DNA of 64,000 nucleotides from Pedobacter mucosus (GTDB lineage: Bacteria > Bacteroidota > Bacteroidia > Sphingobacteriales > Sphingobacteriaceae), in the NCBI RefSeq assembly GCF_022200785.1, contig NZ_CP087585.1:248001-312000 (forward strand), in the 5' to 3' direction. Positions 1 through 9,215 of the stretch are shown in pieces. The notes below the pieces were generated by a model that saw only the letters and a program-made list of their open reading frames with translations, ran no database searches and was not told the DNA's origin. How positions within the stretch are numbered: position 1 is the first letter of the stretch; every line of letters starts with the position of its first letter. Made by a program: the position numbers and the translations under genes.

Positions 1-761
1 TTATTGTAAGGTTGAGACGCACCATAAACATGATTAGCACCTTCGATTTTAACTAGCCTGCTACCTAAATTTGTATTTGCGAGTTTTTGTGCATGCTCAA
101 AAGGAACGTTTACATCATCATCTCCTTGAACAATTAACCACGGTATATTAATTTTTTTTGCAGCTTCGAGGATATTTAATGCATCAGCATTTTCCTCAAA
201 ATCTTCCAATAGCGCTACATTCAACGGCATTTGTTCTTTTGTCCGGGCGTTAGTTATATAAATTTTTCCCTTTTCTTTCCACTCCGTTTCTTGCTCTTTT
301 TTCCATAGACTGTCAAAACTCGAAATTGAACTCCAAGTAATTAATTTGTTAATTCGTAAATCATTAGCAACTTCAATAATGGCTAAGCCACCACCGCGAC
401 TATGACCAATCACGTTAATTTCAGTCTCTGCACCATAAGCTTTTCCAATATAATCAAGTACAGCATTTACATCAAAAAGCTCCTTTGAGAAAGTGTTGCT
501 CGCGAATGTTTCCATATCTGTAACACCAATTGGATTATCTGCCGGAACTCCGCTGTGCGATAAATTAAATTTAATATATCGGTATCCGTTGCTAACAAAA
601 TACCTTGCTACCAAATTATGCGCACCCCAATCTTTATAGCCTTTAAAGCCATGAATAAACAATACAATTGGCATATTTGGATTCTTTTCATCAAATGTAA
701 TATCACCAATAATTAATTTTCCGTCAGCACCGCTAAGGCTAAATTCACTTTGTGTAATCAT
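1..761 (-). CDS. Alpha/beta hydrolase, C-terminus cut by the window start
   Basis: The reading frame opens at an ATG (761-759) and runs to the first base without a stop, giving 253 residues. Visible alpha/beta-hydrolase features are an early oxyanion-type stretch FIHGFKGY, the nucleophile elbow GHSRGGG with its Ser between two Gly, and a late Asp in the stretch GDDDVNVP. A His near the end (GANHVYG) completes a plausible Ser-Asp-His triad. There is no signal peptide, so it is probably cytoplasmic. The family covers esterases and acyl-peptidases and the substrate cannot be read from sequence. It is transcribed away from hemA. Only the last few residues should be missing. Confidence 0.85.
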   Translation of the reverse strand, partial: MITQSEFSLSGADGKLIIGDITFDEKNPNMPIVLFIHGFKGYKDWGAHNLVARYFVSNGYRYIKFNLSHSGVPADNPIGVTDMETFASNTFSKELFDVNAVLDYIGKAYGAETEINVIGHSRGGGLAIIEVANDLRINKLITWSSISSFDSLWKKEQETEWKEKGKIYITNARTKEQMPLNVALLEDFEENADALNILEAAKKINIPWLIVQGDDDVNVPFEHAQKLANTNLGSRLVKIEGANHVYGASQPYN

Positions 762-866
762 AATTTTTGAAATTGGTACAATTTATAAACCTACGAAACT
801 GAATTTTGTTGTAAATTCTTTAGCAGATTTTTGTACGGCTTTGAGGAGTTTTTCTTTGTTTATTTT

Positions 867-1295
867 TTATAAGCTTACTGCTGGTGAAGAAATTTGTTTA
901 TCAGCTTTACAGTAATAATACCAAGCCCAACCAATAAATAGTGCTTGAAAAGGCAATCTCATCCAGGCAATAAAAGGAGTTACTAATATTTTGCCAAGCA
1001 TAAATGGTGCAATTTGAATCATATAAATATGTGCAGGCAAAAAAGCTAAAAGCATTAAAATTATCCCCAATGATGCAGGCTTTCTGGTTTTAGAAAATAG
1101 TAGTAAAACACCTAAACAAATTTCTATAACTCCTGATAAATAAATTAAAATTTCGTGATAAGGCAACCATTTTGGCATTATTGCATAATAGCCCTTGGTT
1201 GAAATAAAGTGATTAAATCCCGCTAGGATATAAAGGAGGGCATAAATGATAAGAATAATTTTGAAGGTCCTACTATTTTTGTCAGTTATTTGCAT
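867..1295 (-). CDS. DoxX-like four-helix inner-membrane protein
   Basis: A 142-residue, strongly hydrophobic protein with four predicted membrane segments (about residues 12-30, 47-67, 75-97 and 103-125). Size and layout fit the DoxX/MauE-like family of small quinone- or thiol-linked membrane proteins, whose members are mostly uncharacterised. It is read on the minus strand next to the hydrolase, with about 100 bp between them, and is divergent from hemA. The first Met (MQITDKN) gives a sensible short cytoplasmic start. No catalytic residues can be pointed to, so the family call is from topology and length. Confidence 0.6.
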   Translation of the reverse strand: MQITDKNSRTFKIILIIYALLYILAGFNHFISTKGYYAIMPKWLPYHEILIYLSGVIEICLGVLLLFSKTRKPASLGIILMLLAFLPAHIYMIQIAPFMLGKILVTPFIAWMRLPFQALFIGWAWYYYCKADKQISSPAVSL

Positions 1296-1399
1296 TTATT
1301 TGTAACCGTTCTAAATTGATGTAAATTACAGGTTAATGACAGTCACTTGCCTTCGCCTTGTTACTTTTGTTTCCCGATAATAGTTAATAACGGAAGCAC

Positions 1400-2626
1400 T
1401 TGGAATATTTAAAAGTAATAGCTTTTACACATCACCACATAGACCTAAAATCATTAGGAAAGTTAGTTATTTGTGATGAAAGTCTGGATAACAGGTTGAA
1501 GAATATTCAAACTGAATTACCCGTTAGTGAAATTTTTTACCTTGGCACCTGTAATCGTGTTGAGTTCGTATTCCTTACAAAAGAGAAAACCAATAAAGAG
1601 TTCGTAACCAAATTTCTAACCGTTTTAGATATGGGTTTACCGGCAGAATTTATGGAACGTTTCTTAGATAATGTTTCTGTTTATGAAAACGAAGAAGCTT
1701 TTAATCACTTACTTAGAACATCTTGCTCTTTAGAAAGTTTGGTTGTCGGCGAAAAAGAAATACTTCCTCAAATTCGCAAAGCTTATGAAAACTGCCGTGA
1801 TGCAGGTTTTACAGGCGATTACATGCGTATGATTATGGATCGTGTAGTTAAAACAGCTAAAGAAGTTTACACGCATACCAACATTTCCAAAAATCCAGTC
1901 TCTGTAGTTTCGTTGGCTTACCGCAAACTAAAAGAATTAAATATGTGTGGTAACTCACGTATTTTAATTATTGGCGCTGGCGAAACCAACCAAAATATTG
2001 CTAAATACCTTAATAAACATAAATACTCGAATTTTTCCATCTTCAATCGTACTCTTGCTAAAGCCGAAATTTTAGCCGAAGATTTAAATGGGAAAGCTTA
2101 TCCACTAGAAGAGCTGCAAAACTTTACCGAAGGTTTTGATGTGATTATTACGTGTACAGGTGCTACGGAAGTAATTATTACCGAAGAAATTTATGCTAAA
2201 TTGCTTAATGGAGACACAGGCAAAAAGGTGATTGTTGATTTAGCCATTCCAAATGATGTTGCTCCAGCGGTTATTCATAATCACCCAATTCATTATATTG
2301 AGGTCGAATCATTAAAAGAAGTTGCCCGCAAAAACATTCAGGAGCGTTATAACGAACTTGTTCATGCTGAAGATATTATCAGTGCTAACATTATCGAATT
2401 TTTTACGGTATTAAAACAGCGTCGAATTGAGCTGGCCATGCAGGATGTTCCTAGAAAAATTAAGGAAATAAAAAACACTGCTTTGAATGGAATTTTTGCA
2501 GATGAAATAAGTCAGATGGATCCTTCTTCACGCGAAGTTTTAGAACGCGTTATGAATTACATGGAAAAAAAATGTATCAGCGTTCCTATGATTATGGCGA
2601 AAGAAATTTTGGTTAATCAATCGTAA
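1400..2626 (+). CDS. hemA: Glutamyl-tRNA reductase
   Basis: HemA reduces glutamyl-tRNA to glutamate-1-semialdehyde, the first committed step of C5-pathway heme synthesis. The 408-residue length is normal. The catalytic Cys lies in TCNRVE (Cys51), the conserved SLVVGEKEIL stretch follows at about 112, the NADPH-binding GAGETN is at 192-197, and a C-terminal dimerisation helix region follows. The only start giving the usual N-terminus (EYLKVIAFTH) is a TTG at 1400, preceded by a GGAAG-like ribosome site 6 nt upstream. A TACTTTTG -7-like element lies at 1362-1369, though without a convincing -33 partner. It is the first hem gene of the cluster. Confidence 0.95.
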   Translation: MEYLKVIAFTHHHIDLKSLGKLVICDESLDNRLKNIQTELPVSEIFYLGTCNRVEFVFLTKEKTNKEFVTKFLTVLDMGLPAEFMERFLDNVSVYENEEAFNHLLRTSCSLESLVVGEKEILPQIRKAYENCRDAGFTGDYMRMIMDRVVKTAKEVYTHTNISKNPVSVVSLAYRKLKELNMCGNSRILIIGAGETNQNIAKYLNKHKYSNFSIFNRTLAKAEILAEDLNGKAYPLEELQNFTEGFDVIITCTGATEVIITEEIYAKLLNGDTGKKVIVDLAIPNDVAPAVIHNHPIHYIEVESLKEVARKNIQERYNELVHAEDIISANIIEFFTVLKQRRIELAMQDVPRKIKEIKNTALNGIFADEISQMDPSSREVLERVMNYMEKKCISVPMIMAKEILVNQS

Positions 2627-2652
2627 TTTATCTTTAAACTTTCTAGTAATAA

Positions 2653-2752
2653 TTTGAAAAGCAGGTTTCTGTGCTTTTCGGTCATTTCAGTCCTGCTTTT
2701 CCTGCAAGCACAATGAAAAATTGTGGCTTTTCGTTCAATCAGGTTTAGATAA
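2653..2752 (+). repeat. ~100-nt structured intergenic repeat, copy A
   Basis: Begins GAAAAGCAGG and ends near GGTTTAGATAA. The first ten bases are complementary to CCTGCTTTTC about 40 nt downstream, and an inner hairpin CACAA-loop-TTGTG follows. Related copies lie at 7462-7564 (minus) and 24023-24119 (plus), with different but self-complementary inner stems. Confidence 0.7.
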
Positions 2753-2971
2753 CTTCCGTAATATCCCATCTTCTTGGTAAACTATTAGTTCTGCTAAATT
2801 AGTTTCAGCACTTGATCTATAAGTTACCAAAAATATAGGTCGCAAACTCACGTTAGTTTGTCAATACAACACCACAAAAGACTAAAATCTGTAACCTCAT
2901 TGTCTCATTTTTTCAACATTTTATTAGATAAAGCCGTATTTAATTAGATTTGCAAATCATTTAGCAAAACA

Positions 2972-4552
2972 GTGAAGAAACTAATCATCGGAACACGCGG
3001 TAGCGATTTAGCCTTATGGCAAGCAAATTACATTAAAGATGAGCTTGAGGCTATCGGGGTAGAAGCAGAGCTTAAAATTATTAAAACACAGGGTGATAAA
3101 ATCCTGAATTTAAGATTAGATAAGTTAGAAGGCAAAGGCTTTTTTACAAAAGAGCTGGAAGATGAGCTTTTAGGTGGAACCATCGATTTAGCAGTACATT
3201 CATTAAAAGATTTGCCAACCAATCATCCTGCAGGATTGATTATCGCCGCTATTCCGCCACGCGAAGAAGCAACCGAATATCTTTTAATATTGAAAGATTG
3301 TGTTGATGTTTCTCAAAAACTTTCACTTAAAAAAGGCGCAATGGTGGGTACTTCTTCTAATCGCCGTAAAGCACAATTGTTGGGTTTGAGGCCTGATTTA
3401 GAAATCGAAGATTTACGTGGAAATGTTCCTACACGCATTCAAAAGCTTAGAAACGAAGATTATGATGCCATTATGTTGGCAAAAGCAGGTGTAAAGCGTT
3501 TAGGTTTAGATTTGAACGATCTGCATATTGAAGAGTTAGAAACTACTGAGTTTGTTCCTGCACCCGCTCAAGGCGCTTTAGGAATTCAAATCAGAGAAAA
3601 TGATAATGAGCTTTTTGATTTGCTTCAAAATTTAAATCATAGTGAAACCGCTGAAGAAGTAGCGGTAGAACGTAAAGTTTTAAATCTTTTCGAAGGTGGC
3701 TGCCACATGCCTTTGGGCTGTTATTGCAAAAAAGAAAACGGCAAATTTGAAGTATGGACATCAAAAGCCGAAACGGCAGATGATTTTCCTGAGCGCTTGT
3801 TTTTACGAGCAGATTCAACAGAAGGATTAGCAGAAAGTATTGTTTCCAAATTTAACGCTGATAGGAAAAAGCCTGCAAAAGTTTTCATCTCTCGGGAAAT
3901 TGGCGAACATAGTTATTTCCGCAGGGCATTAGAAAATAATAATATAGAAATTGAAGGTCGTTCGTTAATCCGTACGTTTCCAATTGTAACGGTTTTGGAT
4001 CAGTTTATTTTAAAAAATATCGATTGGGTTTTCTTTAGCAGTCGCAACAGCGTAGAGTATTTCTTCAATCTAAAACCACAGTTCCCTAAAAAGACGCAGT
4101 TTGGTGTGGTGGGTAGAGGCTCTGAAGATGCCTTACGTAAATTTGGTCATTTTGCTCAATTTGTGGGTGCAAGTGGCGATATAACAGAGGTTGCTGAAGA
4201 TTTTGCTAAGTTGGTTTCTGGTAAAAATGTTTTATTTCCAAGAGCGCAGGATTCTTTACAATCCATTCAAAAATCTTTGCCAGCCGATGCGAAAATAATT
4301 GACCTTCCAATCTACGAAACCGTAATAGAAGACGATATTGATCAAAGCCATGCTGATGTTTTAATCTTTACCAGTCCATCTAATGTTGATGCCTATTTTG
4401 CCGAAAATTTATTAGAGCCTGGTCAGCAGGTAATTGCAATAGGCAACTCTACAGGAAAGAAATTTGATGAGATGGGTGTGAGTTATGCTTTGCCATATTC
4501 TCCAGATGAAATTGGATTATCAGAAGCTGTTTTTGGAATAGAAATAAAATAG
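2972..4552 (+). CDS. hemC: HemC-HemD fusion: hydroxymethylbilane synthase / uroporphyrinogen-III synthase
   Basis: A 526-residue fusion. Residues 1-300 are porphobilinogen deaminase: N-terminus IIGTRGSDLALWQA, Arg-rich substrate region (GTSSNRRKAQ), and the dipyrromethane-cofactor Cys in EGGCHMPLG (Cys244). Residues about 302-526 (KVFISREIGEH onward) match the two-lobed HemD fold, which closes hydroxymethylbilane to uroporphyrinogen III. It would therefore carry out two consecutive steps. The start is a GTG at 2972. A TAGATTTG -7-like element at 2945-2952 lies just upstream, so it may have its own promoter despite following hemA. The HemD half is poorly conserved, as is usual, and is called from position and fold-like pattern. 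Confidence 0.93.
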   Translation: MKKLIIGTRGSDLALWQANYIKDELEAIGVEAELKIIKTQGDKILNLRLDKLEGKGFFTKELEDELLGGTIDLAVHSLKDLPTNHPAGLIIAAIPPREEATEYLLILKDCVDVSQKLSLKKGAMVGTSSNRRKAQLLGLRPDLEIEDLRGNVPTRIQKLRNEDYDAIMLAKAGVKRLGLDLNDLHIEELETTEFVPAPAQGALGIQIRENDNELFDLLQNLNHSETAEEVAVERKVLNLFEGGCHMPLGCYCKKENGKFEVWTSKAETADDFPERLFLRADSTEGLAESIVSKFNADRKKPAKVFISREIGEHSYFRRALENNNIEIEGRSLIRTFPIVTVLDQFILKNIDWVFFSSRNSVEYFFNLKPQFPKKTQFGVVGRGSEDALRKFGHFAQFVGASGDITEVAEDFAKLVSGKNVLFPRAQDSLQSIQKSLPADAKIIDLPIYETVIEDDIDQSHADVLIFTSPSNVDAYFAENLLEPGQQVIAIGNSTGKKFDEMGVSYALPYSPDEIGLSEAVFGIEIK

Positions 4553-4643
4553 AAGGCATAAAGACAAAAGCTTAAAGTAAAAAGCAAAGCCACGTCGTCA
4601 TTGCGAGGTATGAAGCAATCTTACTACGGCTACTATAAACGGT

Positions 4644-4706
4644 CGTCATGCTGAATTCATTTCAGCATCTCAACGCTAAGGGATTCTGAAATAATTCAGA
4701 ATGACG
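4644..4706 (+). repeat. Long imperfect inverted repeat (CGTCATgCTGAA type)
   Basis: Arms at 4644-4669 and 4682-4706 are complementary over about 25 nt with two mismatches and one single-base gap, separated by 12 nt. The flanking bases CATTGCGAGG...GAAGCAATC (about 4600-4620) resemble another common Bacteroidota spacer motif. Related sequence occurs at 9852-9885 and, in coding frames, at 28585-28613 and 30787-30834. Confidence 0.7.
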
Positions 4707-4785
4707 GAATGTTAGCAAACAACGCTCGAAAATTAACACGACATCAAGTCTTAATACTTGATACTAAATACTTGATACTAATACT

Positions 4786-5754
4786 ATGTTACATCGTCCG
4801 CGAAGATTGAGAAAGAACCCGTTGGTAAGGGAGATGGTAGCCGAAACCCGACTATCGAAAGATATGTTTGTATATCCTTATTTTGTAGTTCCAGGAAATA
4901 ACGTTACACATGCAATTAATGCAATGCCTGGCGTTAGTCATTATTCTGTTGATACATTGGTTAAAGATGTAGAGGCTGGATTGAAAAAAGGGCTTAATAA
5001 AATTATGCTTTTCGGCGTGGGAGATGAAAAATCTGCCGACGCAAAATCTGCTTATCACGATCATTCGTTAGTACCTACAGCAGTCCGCGAATTAAAAAAG
5101 AACTTCGGTGATGATTTATACATTATTACTGATGTTTGCGTTTGTTCTTATACCACTCACGGGCATTGTGGCATTTTAGAAAACGATTATGTGCAGAATG
5201 ATAAAACAGTAGATGTAATTGCAAAAATGGCTTTAACACATGCTGAAGCCGGTGCGGATATGTTTGCACCATCTGATATGATGGATGGTAGAATTGAAGC
5301 AATGCGTAATTTATTGGATGATAATGGATTTGTAAATGCTGCAATTATGAGTCATGCTACCAAATTTGCATCTGCCTATTATGGTCCATTTAGAGAAGCT
5401 GCAGATTGTACACCAAGTAAAGGCGATAGAAAAGCTTATCAAATGGATTTTAGAAATCCGCTTGAAGCGTTACGTGAAGCACAATTAGATGAACAAGAAG
5501 GAGCTGATGTATTAATGGTAAAACCTGGATTGGCATATTTAGATATCATTCAACGTTTGAAACAAGATACTAATTTGCCAATAGCAGTTTACAATGTTTC
5601 AGGCGAATATTCTATGGTTAAGGCGGCTGCTGAACGCGGTTGGATAGATGAACAAAAAGTTGTAATGGAAACCATGCATGCATTTGCAAGAGCCGGCGCA
5701 AGTATTATTACCACTTACCATATTAAAGATATTTTAAATAACGATTGGCTTTAA
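4786..5754 (+). CDS. hemB: Delta-aminolevulinic acid dehydratase (porphobilinogen synthase)
   Basis: HemB condenses two 5-aminolevulinate molecules to porphobilinogen. The 322 residues are typical. Visible features are the N-terminal RPRRLR start, the zinc-ligand cysteines in DVCVCSYTTHGHCG (Cys118, 120, 128), the active-site Lys in ATKFASAYYGPFR (Lys193) and the Schiff-base Lys in MVKPG (Lys246). The three cysteines place it with zinc-dependent enzymes rather than magnesium-only ones. It follows hemCD after a 233-bp spacer full of repeats, including tandem TACTTGATACTAA-like units just before the ATG. Confidence 0.97.
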   Translation: MLHRPRRLRKNPLVREMVAETRLSKDMFVYPYFVVPGNNVTHAINAMPGVSHYSVDTLVKDVEAGLKKGLNKIMLFGVGDEKSADAKSAYHDHSLVPTAVRELKKNFGDDLYIITDVCVCSYTTHGHCGILENDYVQNDKTVDVIAKMALTHAEAGADMFAPSDMMDGRIEAMRNLLDDNGFVNAAIMSHATKFASAYYGPFREAADCTPSKGDRKAYQMDFRNPLEALREAQLDEQEGADVLMVKPGLAYLDIIQRLKQDTNLPIAVYNVSGEYSMVKAAAERGWIDEQKVVMETMHAFARAGASIITTYHIKDILNNDWL

Positions 5755-5836
5755 AGAGTTGTAAGTTATGAGTTGTAAGTTTTACGTTTAGGCGTGTACT
5801 TAAAACTTAATACGTACAACTTAAAACTTAACAAAA

Positions 5837-7207
5837 ATGTTAGATTCATTAAAAAAAATGTTCTCAGGCAACGAAGCCGATGTTCCTGTAAATACAGGTA
5901 GCAAACCTGATATTTCGAGGGTGAAATCTGCAGAATTATACGAGAAATCAAAAACGTATTTTCCTGGTGGTGTAAATTCTCCAGTTAGGGCATTTAAATC
6001 TGTTTACGGAACGCCACTTTTTATTGAAAAAGGTGATGGTTGCTACATCTGGGATGCAGATGGGAATAAATTTATAGATTTCTGTGGAAGTTGGGGCCCT
6101 TTAATTTTAGGTCACAACAATCCAAAAATCCGTGAGAAAGTTACGGAAGTAATGCAGAATGGAATGAGTTTCGGTGCACCAACAGCATTGGAAAATGAAT
6201 TGGCAGAACTAATTATTAAAAACAATCGTTACGTAGAAAAAATTCGTTTTACCAGTTCAGGAACAGAGGCTGTAATGTCTGCTATTCGTTTAGCAAGAGG
6301 TTATACGAAGAGAGATAAAATTTTAAAGTTCGAAGGTTGTTACCATGGTCATAGCGATTCTCTTTTAGTAAAAGCAGGTTCTGGATTAGTTACTTTTGGT
6401 GAAACCTCTTCAGCTGGTGTTCCAAAATCTTTCGCAGAAGAAACCATTGTTATTCCTTTAAACGATACTAACGCAATTGAGCAAGCTTTTGCCCAATTTA
6501 AAGATCAAATTGCCGCTGTAATCATTGAAGGTATCCCTGCAAATAATGGTTTAATTATCCAAGATGAGGCATACATTCATTTCTTACGTAAAATTTGCAC
6601 TGAAAATAATTCACTTCTAATCTTTGATGAAGTAATTACTGGTTTTAGAATTGGTTTTGAAGGTGCAGCGGCACATTATGGCGTTACACCAGATATTATT
6701 ACTTATGGGAAAATTATTGGTGGCGGTTTGCCAGTGGGAATGTACGGCGCTTCTAATGCAATTATGGCGCAAATTTCCCCAGATGGTGGCGTTTATCAAG
6801 CCGGTACGCTTTCTGGAAATCCAGTAGCTATGGCTGCCGGAATTGCAACTTTGACCGAGTTAAATAGATCTGGTTTTTATAAGGATTTAAATACTAAAGC
6901 CCAAGAATTTGTAGCAAGTATTCAGCGTTTTGCTACCGCCAGAAATTATAAATTTAAGGTTTTCTCCATCGGTTCTATCTTTTGGTTTTCATTTACTGAT
7001 AAGGATAAAGTTCAAACTGCTGATGATATTGATGCCGGTAGCATGGAGAAATTTAAAATTATGCACCGTGAGTTATTAAATAGGGGAATTTATTTAGGTC
7101 CATCGGGATATGAAGTTGGTTTTGTATCTTCAGCGCATACGAAAATAGAGTTGGAGAAAGCAAAGCGAGCCATTTTTGAAGCATTGGATTTGGTGTTTAA
7201 AAAGTAG
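5837..7207 (+). CDS. hemL: Glutamate-1-semialdehyde 2,1-aminomutase
   Basis: HemL converts glutamate-1-semialdehyde to 5-aminolevulinate using PLP. The canonical start region (SAELYEKSKTYFPGGVNSPV) begins at about residue 31, so the 456-residue protein carries a roughly 30-residue N-terminal extension. No in-frame Met near residue 28 offers a shorter start. Family motifs include FTSSGTEAVMSAIRLARG, the PLP-contacting FDEVITGFR and the Schiff-base Lys in TYGKIIGGGLPVG (Lys292). It lies 82 bp after hemB behind a low-complexity spacer, continuing the pathway cluster. Confidence 0.96.
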   Translation: MLDSLKKMFSGNEADVPVNTGSKPDISRVKSAELYEKSKTYFPGGVNSPVRAFKSVYGTPLFIEKGDGCYIWDADGNKFIDFCGSWGPLILGHNNPKIREKVTEVMQNGMSFGAPTALENELAELIIKNNRYVEKIRFTSSGTEAVMSAIRLARGYTKRDKILKFEGCYHGHSDSLLVKAGSGLVTFGETSSAGVPKSFAEETIVIPLNDTNAIEQAFAQFKDQIAAVIIEGIPANNGLIIQDEAYIHFLRKICTENNSLLIFDEVITGFRIGFEGAAAHYGVTPDIITYGKIIGGGLPVGMYGASNAIMAQISPDGGVYQAGTLSGNPVAMAAGIATLTELNRSGFYKDLNTKAQEFVASIQRFATARNYKFKVFSIGSIFWFSFTDKDKVQTADDIDAGSMEKFKIMHRELLNRGIYLGPSGYEVGFVSSAHTKIELEKAKRAIFEALDLVFKK

Positions 7208-7335
7208 GATGAGCCCTTGCGGCTGATAAATTTTAAACAGAGGACACGAAGGTTTTTTATAAGGGACAAAAAGTTTTTAACCATATAAGAAAATATAAGT
7301 TGGATGGTTAAGAATAACACCCCGTCCTGCAGACA

Positions 7336-7424
7336 CCCCTCTGGAAGAGGGGAATGTTGGGTGCAAATAGCGATAGGTTTAAAAACTATGAGGGGCAGCT
7401 CCCCTCCTTATTTTCAAGGAGGGG
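7336..7424. repeat. Two GC-rich hairpins (CCCCTCT/CCCCTCC type)
   Basis: Perfect 7-bp stems at 7336-7342/7346-7352 (3-nt loop) and 7401-7407/7418-7424 (10-nt loop). They contrast with the AT-rich surroundings. A similar GC-rich hairpin (CCTCCCC-TTT-GGGGAGG) lies at 21196-21212 before nrdA. They look like a dispersed palindromic repeat family, not a gene. Confidence 0.7.
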
Positions 7425-7461
7425 TAGGGGGTGGTTTTTTACTTCCTTACACAAGCCCCAT

Positions 7462-7564
7462 TTATCTAAACCCGATTGAACGGAAAGCTCCCGATTTTTC
7501 TTCGGGACTTGGAGGAAAAGCGGGACTGAATTAATCGAAGAAAACAGGAACTTGCTTTTCAAAT
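7462..7564 (-). repeat. ~100-nt structured intergenic repeat, copy B
   Basis: Read on the minus strand this matches copy A at 2653-2752: GAAAAGCAAG at the start, GGTTTAGATAA at the end. The inner hairpin is CCCGA-AGAAAAA-TCGGG, a different stem sequence that still pairs. Together with the GC-rich hairpins it fills the 425-bp hemL-to-kinase gap, in which no gene is supported. Confidence 0.7.
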
Positions 7565-7632
7565 AAAAAATCTGTGAAATCAAAATCATCTGTGTAATCA
7601 AACGCAGGAAAAATTAAAGCATTATAATCAAA

Positions 7633-8502
7633 TTGATGAAGAAATCCATTATCATATTTTACGCATTACTGCTCTACGCACTAATTCAGCTCATTTCTTG
7701 GGGAACCTTGGTGGTTCATTTGCAACCAAGCCGTATGACGATGATAATGGGCGAAGGCTCAGTATTTCTATTTTTGCTTTGCATTGGTGGTTACTTTTTG
7801 CACCAATCTTTAAAACGAGAAGATAAATTAAGGGAACAGCAACAGAACTTTTTAATGTCGATTACGCATGAGTTAAAATCGCCTTTGGCGGCAATTAAAT
7901 TATCATTGCAAACCATTGTTAAAAGAGATTTAGATAAAGCAAGACAAACATCTTTGCTTAATAATTCGCTCAAAGACATTGAACGTTTAGACGATTTAGT
8001 TGATAATATGCTGCTAGCAACCAAAATTGAAAATCGTTCTTATAGCTTTCCAAAGGAAGATTTTAATTTTTCAGAGCTGGTTTATAAAATCACTGATCGG
8101 TTACAAGTTCACTCTTGCGGTAATGAACAGTTGATAAATACTCAAATTCAGCCAAATTTGCAGATAATGGGTGACAAATTTGCCTTATCGTCAGTTGTTA
8201 CCAATTTAATTGAGAATGCAGTTAAGTATTCAAGTCCTTGTGATGAAATAAATGTGCTATTGGATAGAGTAGAAGGCCATATTCAATTAAGTGTTATTGA
8301 TAAAGGACCTGGTATTTCAGATGCGGAAAAAATGTTGATATTTGATAAGTTCTATCGCGTTGGTAATGAGAATGTCAGAAAAGCGAAGGGAACGGGTTTA
8401 GGCTTGTTTATTGTGAAAGAGGTTTTACAATACCATGATGCAGATATTACAGTAAAAGATAATCTGCCTCAGGGAAGTATTTTTGAAGTAACATTTAGTT
8501 AA
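7633..8502 (+). CDS. Membrane sensor histidine kinase
   Basis: A 289-residue two-component sensor. Two membrane segments (about 5-27 and 39-57) enclose a very short periplasmic loop, so it more likely senses through the membrane or a partner than through a large ligand domain. The HisKA dimerisation domain carries the phospho-acceptor in SITHELKSPL (His79). The ATPase domain shows an N box (LIENAVKYSS) and G boxes (DKGPGIS and GTGLGLFIVKE). The cognate regulator begins 8 bp downstream. The position between hemL and hemE suggests co-regulation with heme synthesis, but this is inference from context only. Confidence 0.92.
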   Translation: MMKKSIIIFYALLLYALIQLISWGTLVVHLQPSRMTMIMGEGSVFLFLLCIGGYFLHQSLKREDKLREQQQNFLMSITHELKSPLAAIKLSLQTIVKRDLDKARQTSLLNNSLKDIERLDDLVDNMLLATKIENRSYSFPKEDFNFSELVYKITDRLQVHSCGNEQLINTQIQPNLQIMGDKFALSSVVTNLIENAVKYSSPCDEINVLLDRVEGHIQLSVIDKGPGISDAEKMLIFDKFYRVGNENVRKAKGTGLGLFIVKEVLQYHDADITVKDNLPQGSIFEVTFS

Positions 8503-8510
8503 TCTGAATT

Positions 8511-9215
8511 ATGTCGCAGAAATTAAGAATATTATTGGTAGAAGACGAAGATCATTTGTTAGACGCCATCAAATTAAACCTCGAGCTAGAGGGTTATAAA
8601 GTCCACGCTGTTAAAGATGGCAAAACTGCTCTTAAAATATTTAAAGAGGAACGTTTCAATCTAATTATTTTAGATGTTATGCTTCCTGAAATGGATGGTT
8701 TCCAAGTTTGTGAAACAATTCGTTTAGAAAATGCTGAAGTACCGATTATGTTTTTAACCGCAAAAAATACATCTGAAGATCGTGTTTTAGGTTTGAAAAA
8801 AGGTGCTGATGATTATTTGGTTAAACCTTTTAATTTAGAAGAGTTAATTCTTCGCGTAGGTATTTTAGTTAAACGCAGTTTAAAACCAGAAGATTTAAAA
8901 GAATTAAATTCTTATAAAATCGGCGACAAAACTATTTATTTCAATTCATTTGAGTTAAAACATGACGATGGAACCATCACACCGTTAACCAAAAAGGAAA
9001 CGATGTTGTTGAAACTCTTAATTGAGCGTAAAAACGATGCGGTTTCTCGTGAGCAGATTTTAGAAACCGTTTGGAATTATGATGTTTATCCATCGACCAG
9101 AACAATTGATAACTTTATCTTAACGTTCCGTAAATATTTTGAACCAGATCAAAAAAATCCTGTTTATTTTCATTCCATTCGTGGTGTAGGTTATAAATTT
9201 ACAGATATTCATTAA
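8511..9215 (+). CDS. OmpR/PhoB-type response regulator
   Basis: A 234-residue transcription factor. The receiver domain (1-120) has the acidic pair EDED near residue 11, the phospho-acceptor Asp55 in ILDVMLPE, a Thr in FLTAK and the conserved Lys in YLVKPF. The C-terminal winged helix (about 135-232) has the usual TKKETMLLKLL and RTIDNFILTFRKYF stretches. It lies 8 bp after the kinase gene and ends in a TAATG overlap with the next gene, so all three are probably one transcript. It resembles the Bacteroidota RprY-like regulators; its targets are not visible. Confidence 0.94.
   Translation: MSQKLRILLVEDEDHLLDAIKLNLELEGYKVHAVKDGKTALKIFKEERFNLIILDVMLPEMDGFQVCETIRLENAEVPIMFLTAKNTSEDRVLGLKKGADDYLVKPFNLEELILRVGILVKRSLKPEDLKELNSYKIGDKTIYFNSFELKHDDGTITPLTKKETMLLKLLIERKNDAVSREQILETVWNYDVYPSTRTIDNFILTFRKYFEPDQKNPVYFHSIRGVGYKFTDIH

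Noticed and set aside
7304..7534. A 76-codon plus-strand frame
   Set aside because: It runs through GC-rich hairpins and a copy of the ~100-nt repeat; the translation has no protein-like pattern. The opposite frame 7386-7601 is the same case.
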